DNA from: an uncultured Actinotalea sp.
Lineage (GTDB): Bacteria; Actinomycetota; Actinomycetes; Actinomycetales; Cellulomonadaceae
Assembly: GCF_946885855.1 (NCBI RefSeq)
Contig: NZ_CAMPHH010000040.1
Coordinates: forward strand, 1-17,076
Direction: 5' to 3'
DNA: 17,076 nt
Under the pieces are notes generated by a model that searched no databases, had not been told where the DNA came from, and saw nothing but the letters and a program-made list of their open reading frames with translations. Below, one piece after another: positions 10,960 through 17,076 of this stretch; position 1 is the stretch's first letter, and every line of letters begins with the position of its first letter. Position numbers and translations under genes: made by a program.

Positions 10960-12003
10960 TCAGCCCGCGGCACCCGCCTCGGCGAGCTCGAGGGCGACGC
11001 GCACGGCGTCGTCCAGCGCCGCGCGGACGGCGCGCGGCTTGGTCAGCACGAGGTCCCCGCCGGCGACGCCGCTGGAGGTGTCCACGTGCACGACCACGTC
11101 GGCGAGTCCGGAGGCCGGCAGCCCCACGGCGCGCCACGGGTCTCGCAGCGTCGCGGCCACGCGCGCCGGGTCGGCGGCCCGGCCGTGCTGGGGGCGCGGC
11201 AGCCCGAACCACAGGCGGACGCCCTCCTCGACCAGGGACGCCACCGTCTCCCACTGCGGCCCCCGCAGCGGGGAGAGCGCGAGGCCGAGGCCGTCCGCCC
11301 CGCTGGAGGCGGCCACCGTCACCGACCGGCGCGCGAACCGTCCGCCCGTGTGCACGACGACGCCCGTCGCCCCGGCCCCGCGGCCGGCGGTCACGACCTG
11401 CGCGAGTCCCGCCCTGGCGACGTCGGTGTCCACCGCCCGCAGGCGACCGTGCCCGGAGAAGGTCGCCACCGTGCCGCCCAGCACGTCCGGCAGCTGCGGC
11501 TCCCGCAGGACGAGCACGACCTCGGCGCCGGGCACGGCGGTCCGCACCCGGCCCAGCAGCTCACCGAGCCCCTCGGCGAGCGAGAACGCGAGGTCGCGGG
11601 AGGCGCCCGGGTCGGCGAGCACGCGGTCCCCGCGCGCCAGGTAGAGCGTCGCGGCGAGGCTCCACGGCCCACGCAGGGCCACGACCAGCGGGCCCGCCCA
11701 GCCGTGGGCGGCCACGGCGAGCGCGTCGAGGTCCTCCCGCAGGGTCGCCCGGGCCCGCTCGGCGTCCCGCCCGGGCCGGTCGCACAGCTTCCACCCGTGC
11801 GGGCCGATCTCGACCGGCATGCCGGTGAGCACGGCCCCGGCACGGCCCGTCGAGTCCGCCCAGGGCCCGCGCTCGGGCATCTGCACGAAGGACGGCAGCG
11901 CGGCGACCCCGGTCGGGACGTCGCCGAGCCGGTCCAGGACGGACGTCTGCGCGTCCAGCACGGCCTCCCCCGGCCACGGGCCGAGCAGGCTGACCCCGGT
12001 CAC
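10960..12003 (-). CDS. MetE/UROD-like fold protein, lacking the methionine synthase zinc ligands
   Basis: This 347-residue protein resembles the short actinobacterial group labelled vitamin-B12-independent methionine synthase. Recognisable blocks are [50 protein letters not shown] and the C-terminal TSSGVAGGD. In true MetE enzymes zinc is held by His-X-Cys, a Glu and a second Cys. Here the matching positions appear to be His218-Thr-Gly, an Ala-Leu region near 242 and Ser310-Ser-Gly. Only one cysteine (Cys74) exists in the whole protein. Homocysteine activation by the usual mechanism is therefore unlikely, and its real role is unknown. The GTG start overlaps the mnmA stop as GTGA; no strong ribosome site is visible. 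ligA follows after a gap of about 129 bp. Fold assignment is fairly secure; function is not. Confidence 0.87.
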   Translation of the reverse strand: MTGVSLLGPWPGEAVLDAQTSVLDRLGDVPTGVAALPSFVQMPERGPWADSTGRAGAVLTGMPVEIGPHGWKLCDRPGRDAERARATLREDLDALAVAAHGWAGPLVVALRGPWSLAATLYLARGDRVLADPGASRDLAFSLAEGLGELLGRVRTAVPGAEVVLVLREPQLPDVLGGTVATFSGHGRLRAVDTDVARAGLAQVVTAGRGAGATGVVVHTGGRFARRSVTVAASSGADGLGLALSPLRGPQWETVASLVEEGVRLWFGLPRPQHGRAADPARVAATLRDPWRAVGLPASGLADVVVHVDTSSGVAGGDLVLTKPRAVRAALDDAVRVALELAEAGAAG

Positions 12004-13091
12004 CGTCCGGCACCCGTCACGGTCGCCTGCCCGAGCACGCGCGTCCCCGCGTAGAGCACCAGGGACTGCCCGGCGGCGACGCCCCGGAGCCCCTCCTCGA
12101 GCTCGACCTCCACGGCGTCGCCGAGCGAGCGCGCCCGCGCCGGCACCGGTGCGCCGTGCGCCCGGACCTGAGCCTCGCACGCCACCCACTCCCGTGGCGG
12201 CGGCACGAACCAGACGGCCCGGTCACCGGCCACCCGGGTCACCGTGAGGAGCTCGGCGGCCCCCACGACGACCGTGTTCGTGGTCGGCCGGACCTCCACG
12301 ACGTACCGGGGCCGGCCGTCCGGGGCCGGCCGGTCCAGCCGCAGGCCGCGCCGCTGGCCCACGGTGAACGCGTAGGCGCCGTCGTGCCGGCCCACGACCG
12401 CCCCCGCGTCGTCGACGACCTCCCCCGGCCGGGACCCGAGCCGCTCCCGGAGGAAGCCCTGCGTGTCGCCGTCGGCCACGAAGCAGATGTCGTACGAGTC
12501 CGGCTTCGCGGAGACCCCGAGGCCCCGGTCACGGGCCTCCGCCCGGACCGTGTCCTTCGACGGCACGTCACCGAGCGGGAACATCGAGCGCGCGAGGCGC
12601 TCCGGGCCCATGACCGCCAGGACGTAGGACTGGTCCTTGGCGCCGTCCCGCGCCCGGTGCAGCTCCCGGGTCACCGACCCGTCGGGCGACGGCGTGGTCT
12701 CGATCCGCGCGTAGTGGCCCGTGCAGACGGCGTCGAAGCCGAGCGCCGAGGCGCGGTCCAGGAGCGCGGCGAACTTGATGTGCTCGTTGCACCGGACGCA
12801 CGGGTTCGGGGTGCGGCCCGCCTCGTACTCCGCGAGGAAGTCCGCGACGACCGTGTCCTCGAAGCGCTCGGACAGGTCCCACACGTAGTACGGGATGCCC
12901 AGGACGTCCGCGGCCCGCCGCGCGTCCCCGGCGTCCTCGATCGAGCAGCACCCGCGCGAGCCCGTGCGGTACTCCGCCCGGTCGCGGGACAGCGCCATGT
13001 GGACGCCGACGACGTCGTGGCCCGCCTCCACGGCCCGGGCGGCGGCGACGGCGGAGTCCACTCCGCCGGACAGGGCGGCCAGCACACGCAT
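12000..13091 (-). CDS. mnmA: tRNA-specific 2-thiouridylase MnmA
   Basis: MnmA activates U34 of Lys, Glu and Gln tRNAs with ATP and inserts sulfur to give 2-thiouridine. The 363-residue protein has the PP-loop SGGVDS at 8-13 and the actinobacterial [11 protein letters not shown] block at 44-54. The first catalytic cysteine is in [12 protein letters not shown] (Cys101, equivalent to E. coli Cys102; Cys98 is extra). The persulfide-carrying cysteine is Cys203 in [10 protein letters not shown]. The central FTVGQRRGL and C-terminal beta-barrel complete the family layout. It starts 61 bp downstream of a cysteine desulfurase that can supply the sulfur, and its stop overlaps the next gene by 4 bp. No ribosome site precedes the ATG; a TACGCT hexamer 7 nt upstream points to a leaderless transcript in addition to any read-through. 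Confidence 0.98.
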   Translation of the reverse strand: MRVLAALSGGVDSAVAAARAVEAGHDVVGVHMALSRDRAEYRTGSRGCCSIEDAGDARRAADVLGIPYYVWDLSERFEDTVVADFLAEYEAGRTPNPCVRCNEHIKFAALLDRASALGFDAVCTGHYARIETTPSPDGSVTRELHRARDGAKDQSYVLAVMGPERLARSMFPLGDVPSKDTVRAEARDRGLGVSAKPDSYDICFVADGDTQGFLRERLGSRPGEVVDDAGAVVGRHDGAYAFTVGQRRGLRLDRPAPDGRPRYVVEVRPTTNTVVVGAAELLTVTRVAGDRAVWFVPPPREWVACEAQVRAHGAPVPARARSLGDAVEVELEEGLRGVAAGQSLVLYAGTRVLGQATVTGAGR

Positions 13092-13098
13092 GCCGGTC

Positions 13099-13104
13099 AG
13101 CGTA
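13099..13104 (-). promoter_or_regulatory. Probable -10 element of a leaderless mnmA promoter
   Basis: TACGCT matches TANNNT and ends 7 nt before the mnmA ATG, with no Shine-Dalgarno sequence between. It lies in the 61-bp gap after the desulfurase stop, so mnmA may have its own promoter as well as read-through transcription. Confidence 0.55.
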
Positions 13105-13152
13105 GGTCAACGCCACCGGTGCCACGGCCCCACTGCGCCCCGGGGACCCGGC

Positions 13153-14340
13153 TCAGAAGCGCCCTGCCGCCCGGGCCCGCTCGACGACCTCCGGCAGCAC
13201 GGCCGAGAGCGCCGCGACGTCGTCGTCGGTGGACGTGCGACCGAGGGAGAACCGCAGCGCCCCGCGCGCCTCGCGCTCGCCGACACCCATCGCCAGGAGC
13301 ACGTGCGAGGGCTGCGGGACGCCGGCGCGGCACGCCGAGCCCGTCGAGCAGCGGATGCCCCGGCTGTCGAGGAGGTACAACAGCGCGTCGCCCTCGCAGC
13401 CGGGGAACGTCAGGTGCGCGTTGGCCGGCAGCCGCTGCCCCGAGGACGGCGCGGCGCCGCGCACCACCGCGTCCGGGACCGCCTCGAGGACGGCCGCGAG
13501 CAGGCGGTCCCGCAGGCCACCCACGCGGCGGGCGTGGTCGGGCTGCGCCTGCACCGCGAGGTCCACCGCGACCGCGAGCGCCCGGGCGCCGACGACGTCG
13601 ACCGTGCCCGAGCGCACGCCGCGCTCCTGCCCGCCGCCGTGGGTCAGCGGCGCCAGCGGCAGCTCGCGCCGCGCCAGCAGCGCCCCGACGCCGACCGGCG
13701 CCCCGAGCTTGTGCCCGGAGACGGTGAGCGCGTCCAGCCCCGACGCGGCGAAGTCCACCGGGAGCTGCCCCACCGCCTGCACGGCGTCCGCGTGCACCGG
13801 CACGCCGTACCGGTGCGCCAGCTCGACCACCCGCGGCAGGGGCTGCACGGTGCCGACCTCGTTGTTCGCCCACATGACGCTGACCAGCGCCGTGGCGTCG
13901 CCGCGAGCGACGAGCTCGGCCTCGAGGGCGCCGAGGTCCAGACGGCCGTCCGCGTCGACCGGCAGGACCACGAGCTCGGCGCCGCAGCGCTCGGCGAGCC
14001 ACACCGCGGGGTCCAGGACCGCGTGGTGCTCCACCGCGGAGACGAGCACCCGACGACGGCGCGCGTCCTCCCCGGAGCGCGCCCAGTACAGGCCCTTCAC
14101 CGCGAGGTTGTCCGCCTCGGTGCCCCCGGCGGTGAGGACCACCTCGCTGGGGCGCGCGCCGAGCCGGGCCGCGAGGACCTCCCGCGACTCCTCGACCACC
14201 CGACGGGCCGCCCGGCCCGCCTCGTGCAGCGACGAGGCGTTGCCCGTCCGGCCGAGCTGCTCGACGACGGCCTCGACCACCAGCGGGTGCACCGGGGCCG
14301 TCGCGGCGTGGTCGAGGTACGTCGACGGGGCGGCGGTCAC
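13153..14340 (-). CDS. Cysteine desulfurase (NifS/IscS family, YrvO-like role with MnmA)
   Basis: This PLP enzyme takes sulfur from cysteine as an enzyme persulfide and passes it to acceptors. The 395-residue protein begins TYLDHAATAPVHP and has NASSLHEAGR, TAGGTEADNLAVKG, SAVEHHAV and ANNEVGTVQP. The PLP lysine is Lys211 in SGHKLGAPVG, and HGGGQERGVRSGT follows. The reactive cysteine is Cys337 in CSTGSACRAG. Length is typical of the IscS/NifS group. It lies directly upstream of mnmA with no Tus relay or iron-sulfur scaffold gene nearby. In Bacillus subtilis the adjacent YrvO-MnmA pair transfers sulfur directly, so the same dedicated role is likely here, though iron-sulfur cluster supply cannot be excluded. 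The GTG start is preceded by TAGACT at 8 nt and no ribosome site. Confidence 0.96.
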   Translation of the reverse strand: MTAAPSTYLDHAATAPVHPLVVEAVVEQLGRTGNASSLHEAGRAARRVVEESREVLAARLGARPSEVVLTAGGTEADNLAVKGLYWARSGEDARRRRVLVSAVEHHAVLDPAVWLAERCGAELVVLPVDADGRLDLGALEAELVARGDATALVSVMWANNEVGTVQPLPRVVELAHRYGVPVHADAVQAVGQLPVDFAASGLDALTVSGHKLGAPVGVGALLARRELPLAPLTHGGGQERGVRSGTVDVVGARALAVAVDLAVQAQPDHARRVGGLRDRLLAAVLEAVPDAVVRGAAPSSGQRLPANAHLTFPGCEGDALLYLLDSRGIRCSTGSACRAGVPQPSHVLLAMGVGEREARGALRFSLGRTSTDDDVAALSAVLPEVVERARAAGRF

Positions 14341-14348
14341 GGGGCAGG

Positions 14349-14354
14349 AGTCTA
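14349..14354 (-). promoter_or_regulatory. Probable -10 element of a leaderless cysteine desulfurase promoter
   Basis: TAGACT ends 8 nt before the GTG at 14340, the same hexamer and spacing as before gatC. No Shine-Dalgarno sequence or clear -35 element is seen. This would drive the desulfurase-mnmA-MetE-like-ligA run. Confidence 0.6.
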
Positions 14355-14406
14355 CGAAGGGCAGCCGGTGCCGCGGACGCACGGCCGACGCCCGGCTCGT
14401 GCCCGG

Positions 14407-14425
14407 CCGACGGGGCGGCCGTCGG
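14407..14425. other. Inverted repeat in the divergent desulfurase/phosphotransferase intergenic region
   Basis: Perfect 7-bp arms CCGACGG and CCGTCGG are separated by 5 nt. The surrounding 159-bp spacer also holds several copies of GGCCGAC in direct or inverted orientation. It could be an operator shared by the two divergent genes, or a chance feature of GC-rich DNA; it is not followed by a T tract. Confidence 0.3.
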
Positions 14426-14487
14426 TCGAGCCGGCCGACACCGCCCTCGGCCGAGCGGAGCAGGCGGGGACCGGGAGCCCGGCCTGA

Positions 14488-14493
14488 CATGAT
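14488..14493 (+). promoter_or_regulatory. Weak candidate -10 element for the phosphotransferase gene
   Basis: CATGAT ends 6 nt before the ATG at 14500, and no ribosome site is present. It matches only the A2/T6 positions of the consensus. A leaderless start is suggested, not shown. Confidence 0.35.
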
Positions 14494-14499
14494 CCGCAC

Positions 14500-15483
14500 A
14501 TGTCGACGGCGCCCGCCCCACCCGCGTTCAGCGGCTCCCGCCTGGGCTGGGGCGACCTGCCCCGTGACCTGCGGGCGCGCATCCAGCAGCTCGCCGGTGC
14601 GGAGGTCGTCTCCGAGACGACCGCGACCAACGGGTTCAGCCCCGGCTTCGCGTCCACGCTCGAGCTCGGCGACGGCACGTCCGTCTTCGTCAAGGCCGTC
14701 GCCCCGGACCTCAACCCGGTCTCCCCGACGCTCGCGCGGGCGGAGATCCACGTCAACCGCCTCCTGCCGGCGGAGGCCTGCGCCCCGCCGCTGCGCTTCG
14801 CCGACGACGACGGCACCTGGGTGCTCCTCGGCTTCGCGGTCGTGGACGGCGCCACGCCGCGGGTCCCGTGGGACCCGGACGAGCTGGACCTCGCCCTGGC
14901 GACGGTGGCGCGCCTGGCTCACGTCCCGGCGCCGCGCGGTCTGCGCGACGTGCGGGAGCTGACCGGCGACCTCTTCACCGGCTGGCGCCGGCTGGCCGAC
15001 GACGACGGCGACCTGCGGGCAGCCCAGGCCGCCGTGCCCGAGCACGCCGACTGGCTCACCCGCGCCCTGCCCCGTCTCGGCGCGTGGGAGGACGCCGGGG
15101 TCGCGGCGACCGCCGGGGACCGGCTCGTCCACGCCGACCTGCGCGGGGACAACATGCTCGTCGAGCACCTCCCCGGCGGCGCACGCCGGGTGTGGCTCGT
15201 GGACTGGCCGCACGCCTCGAGCGGCGCGGCGGTCATGGACGTCGTCGGCATGCTGCCCTCGGTCGCCATGACGGGGGGCGGCCCTGCGGCGGAGGTCTTC
15301 GCGCGCTACCCGGGTGCCGCCTCGCTGGACCCCCGGGACGTGCGGGACGTCCTCGCCGGCATCGCCGGGTACTTCGTGCGCAGCGCGGTGCAGCCGCCCC
15401 CGCCGGGCATCCCCAACCTGCGCGCGTTCCAGCTCGCCCAGGGCCGCGCGGCCCTGGACTGGCTGCGCGCGCTGGAGGCCTGA
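14500..15483 (+). CDS. Phosphotransferase of the aminoglycoside/choline kinase (APH) fold
   Basis: This 327-residue kinase-like protein has a nucleotide-binding lysine in SVFVKAV (Lys65). The catalytic loop is LVHADLRGDNML, with His211, Asp213 and Asn218 in the usual H-x-D-x-x-x-x-N pattern. The metal-binding aspartate is in VWLVDWPHA (Asp235). These show an intact small-molecule kinase. The first 30 residues and the C-terminal helical half, ending in LRAFQLAQGRAALDWLRAL, resemble chromosomal APH-family proteins of unknown substrate rather than known resistance enzymes. No signal peptide or membrane segment is seen. It is the only complete plus-strand gene in the window. It is divergent from the desulfurase and converges on etfA with 16 bp between stops. 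Substrate and role are unknown. Confidence 0.92.
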   Translation: MSTAPAPPAFSGSRLGWGDLPRDLRARIQQLAGAEVVSETTATNGFSPGFASTLELGDGTSVFVKAVAPDLNPVSPTLARAEIHVNRLLPAEACAPPLRFADDDGTWVLLGFAVVDGATPRVPWDPDELDLALATVARLAHVPAPRGLRDVRELTGDLFTGWRRLADDDGDLRAAQAAVPEHADWLTRALPRLGAWEDAGVAATAGDRLVHADLRGDNMLVEHLPGGARRVWLVDWPHASSGAAVMDVVGMLPSVAMTGGGPAAEVFARYPGAASLDPRDVRDVLAGIAGYFVRSAVQPPPPGIPNLRAFQLAQGRAALDWLRALEA

Positions 15484-15499
15484 GCCGCCAGGGCGGGTG

Positions 15500-16513
15500 T
15501 CAGCCCTCGCCGGCCTCCGCGCGCAGGCGCCGGACCTCGGCAGCCGCCTGGGGCAGCACGGTGGTGAGGTCCCCGACGATCCCGTAGTCCGCGATCTCGA
15601 AGATCGGGGCCTCCGGGTCGTTGTTGATCGCGACGATCGTCCCGGAGGACTGCATGCCGCCGCGGTGGTGCACCGCACCGGAGACACCCGCGCCGACGTA
15701 GAGGCGCGGGGCGACCGTCACGCCCGTCTGGCCGATCTGCGCCTCGTGGCCGATCCAGCCCTCGTCCGTCGCCACGCGCGTCGCCCCGACGGCGCCGCCG
15801 AGCGCGTCCGCGAGGTCCTCCACGTGGCTGAAGTCGCCGTTCGTGCCGCGACCGCCGACGACGACGACCTGCGCCTCGGTGAGGCTGGGCCGCTCGGAGA
15901 CGGGGCGCTCGGTGCGCTCGACGACCTCCGCGCCGCGGGTCTCCCCGGCGACGGCGGCGTCGTGCGCGACCAGCTCGGGGACCCCGGCGCCGTCGACCGC
16001 CTCGGCCGGCACCGCGTTGGCCTTGAGCGCGACGACCGCGCGGTCCGCGGTGACGACGCTGCGCAGCGTCCACGTGCCCGCGAACGCCTGCTGGACGGTG
16101 ACGAGCGCGCCGTCGTCGGCCCGCTCGATCCCGGCGGCGTCGACGACGAGGCCGGCCCGCAGCGCGAAGGCGAGGTGCGCGGACGCCTCCTTGTTCTCGA
16201 AGGTCGAGGTCAGCAGCACGGTGCGGGCGCCGGTGGCCTCGACGGCGACGCCGAGGAGCCGCGCGACCGTCGCCGGGAGCAGCCCCGCCGGGTCGAAGGC
16301 CAGGTGGTGGACGACGACGGCGCCGTGCGCGCCGAGCGTCGCCAGCACGTCGGCCGACGGCGCGTCCGCCCCGAGCCACAGGGCCTCCGGCCGGCCCAGG
16401 GCGCGGGCGGCGGTGAGCAGCTCCAGCGCCGGGTTGCGGACCGTCGCGCCCTGGTGGTCGACGACGACGAGGACGACGTCCCGCTCGCCGGGGCCGGTGT
16501 CGGACGAGGTCAT
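15500..16513 (-). CDS. etfA: Electron transfer flavoprotein, alpha subunit
   Basis: EtfA binds FAD and, with EtfB, carries electrons from acyl-CoA and other dehydrogenases to the respiratory chain. The 337-residue protein has the N-terminal alpha/beta domain ([20 protein letters not shown], then [19 protein letters not shown]). The C-terminal FAD domain includes [12 protein letters not shown] and, from about residue 261, [20 protein letters not shown]. It closes with [20 protein letters not shown], the family signature. Length is normal. It starts 9 bp after the etfB stop; AAGGAG lies 4 nt before the ATG and shares a base with the etfB stop codon, so the two are likely translated together. 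No fix-type ferredoxin or quinone oxidoreductase gene is visible in the window. Confidence 0.98.
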   Translation of the reverse strand: MTSSDTGPGERDVVLVVVDHQGATVRNPALELLTAARALGRPEALWLGADAPSADVLATLGAHGAVVVHHLAFDPAGLLPATVARLLGVAVEATGARTVLLTSTFENKEASAHLAFALRAGLVVDAAGIERADDGALVTVQQAFAGTWTLRSVVTADRAVVALKANAVPAEAVDGAGVPELVAHDAAVAGETRGAEVVERTERPVSERPSLTEAQVVVVGGRGTNGDFSHVEDLADALGGAVGATRVATDEGWIGHEAQIGQTGVTVAPRLYVGAGVSGAVHHRGGMQSSGTIVAINNDPEAPIFEIADYGIVGDLTTVLPQAAAEVRRLRAEAGEG

Positions 16514-16517
16514 GACG

Positions 16518-16523
16518 CTCCTT
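16518..16523 (-). promoter_or_regulatory. etfA ribosome binding site overlapping the etfB stop codon
   Basis: AAGGAG shares its first A with the TGA of etfB and lies 4 nt before the etfA ATG. This supports coupled translation of the two subunits in equal amounts. Confidence 0.7.
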
Positions 16524-17076
16524 CAGACGAGGCGGTTCTCGACGAGGTACGCGGCGAGCCGCGTGCCCGCCTCCCCGTCGTCGGTCACGAGCACGCGGTT
16601 CTCCCGCGGGGGGCGGGGCGTCGCCTCGAGGACCCGGGTCCGGGCGCCTGCCTCCCCCACGGCGGCAGGGTCGACACCGAGGTCGGCGAGCGACCACGCC
16701 GTCACCGGCTTCTTCCGCGCCGCCATGATCCCCTTGAAGTTCGGGTAGCGCGGCTGGTTCGACTGGTCGGTGACGCTGACGACGGCGGGCAGCGGGGCCC
16801 GGACCACCTCGGTCGCGTCGTCCAGGTCCCGGCGCACGCGCACGGCATCGCCCTCGACCGTCAGCTCGGCGGCGAGGGTCGCCTGGGCGATCCCCAGCTC
16901 GGCGGCGAGCAGCGACGGCACGACGGACATGAGGCCGTCGAGGGCCGCCATGCCCGTGACGACCAGGTCGACGGCGCCGTCCTCGCCGATCCGGCGGACG
17001 GCGGCGGCGAGCACGCCGGCGGTCGCGAAGACGTCCGAGCCCGCGAGCGCGTCGTCGGTGACGTGGACGGCGCCGT
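16523..17076 (-). CDS. etfB: Electron transfer flavoprotein, beta subunit, C-terminal part (5' end outside window)
   Basis: EtfB partners EtfA and binds AMP. About 183 residues are visible, and the frame stays open to the window edge. The protein normally has about 260 residues, so roughly 75 N-terminal residues are missing. Visible motifs are [40 protein letters not shown] and [20 protein letters not shown], followed by the basic [20 protein letters not shown]. These are typical of actinobacterial EtfB. The GTG at 17012-17014 is an internal valine, not the start, because conserved family sequence continues upstream of it. It is the gene before etfA in the same transcript. Confidence 0.97.
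   Translation of the reverse strand, partial: GAVHVTDDALAGSDVFATAGVLAAAVRRIGEDGAVDLVVTGMAALDGLMSVVPSLLAAELGIAQATLAAELTVEGDAVRVRRDLDDATEVVRAPLPAVVSVTDQSNQPRYPNFKGIMAARKKPVTAWSLADLGVDPAAVGEAGARTRVLEATPRPPRENRVLVTDDGEAGTRLAAYLVENRLV

Noticed and set aside
10960..12003. Functional cobalamin-independent methionine synthase
   Set aside because: It has less than half the length of MetE and its zinc ligands appear to be missing. It is kept only as a MetE/UROD-like fold protein.
14500..15483. Aminoglycoside resistance gene
   Set aside because: Only general APH-fold motifs are present. There is no mobile element, and composition matches the neighbours. It is called a phosphotransferase of unknown substrate.
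15490..15507. Small hairpin AGGGC/GCCCT at the phosphotransferase-etfA convergence as a bidirectional terminator
   Set aside because: It has only five pairs, an 8-nt loop and no T tract on either side. It is expected by chance at this GC content.
14341..15687. Upstream extension of the desulfurase frame, antisense to the phosphotransferase
   Set aside because: The family start TYLDHAATAP follows closely on the GTG at 14340. The upstream codons give non-conserved sequence and overlap a real gene on the other strand.
17012..17014. GTG as the etfB start codon
   Set aside because: Conserved EtfB sequence ([17 protein letters not shown]) is encoded in frame upstream of it up to the window edge, so this is an internal valine and the gene is cut by the window.

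Overview
The window looks like chromosomal DNA from a high-GC actinobacterium, most likely order Micrococcales (Cellulomonas-like). The evidence is the very high GC content with strong GC3 bias, a GatCAB amidotransferase operon, an actinobacterial-type MnmA with a CCS motif, a NAD-dependent LigA with a Micrococcales-style insertion, and a LacI regulator beside a GH43 glycosidase. The genus is inferred; no rRNA is present. I found 15 protein genes (two cut by the window ends) and no RNA gene, insertion sequence, prophage or CRISPR array. Genes are tightly packed and no gap exceeds about 160 bp.

Layout. (1) 1-2892, carbohydrate module: the C-terminal end of a LacI-family regulator (+) converges on a minus-strand pair, a D-2-hydroxyacid dehydrogenase followed by a cytoplasmic GH43 glycosidase, joined by a GTGA stop/start overlap. 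A 119-bp C-rich leader with two G-quadruplex-type motifs lies upstream. (2) 3012-6987, minus strand: gatC-gatA-gatB, overlapping end to end, then a RimJ/RimL-type acetyltransferase. (3) 7017-8383, minus strand: a short conserved protein of unknown function and a two-domain GNAT protein whose start overlaps the ligA stop. (4) 8380-14340, minus strand: cysteine desulfurase, mnmA, a MetE-like protein, ligA. The desulfurase and MnmA form a plausible sulfur relay for 2-thiouridine in tRNA. (5) 14500-15483, plus strand: a phosphotransferase of the APH/choline-kinase fold, divergent from the desulfurase. (6) 15500-17076, minus strand: etfA and the C-terminal part of etfB.

Most of the window is housekeeping: tRNA-dependent amidation, tRNA thiolation, DNA ligation and flavoprotein electron transfer. 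I see no clearly new biological system. The most informative observations are regulatory or structural. Several operon-leading genes have a -10-like hexamer 6-8 nt before the start codon and no Shine-Dalgarno sequence, which suggests leaderless transcripts. Two of them (gatC and the desulfurase) share the same TAGACT-N8-start arrangement. LigA ends in a six-copy 9-bp tandem repeat encoding an Ala-Asp-Gly/Ser tail. The MetE-like protein has lost the Cys, Glu and Cys zinc ligands. The leader of the dehydrogenase-GH43 pair has a strong C-over-G bias like a Rho-utilisation site.
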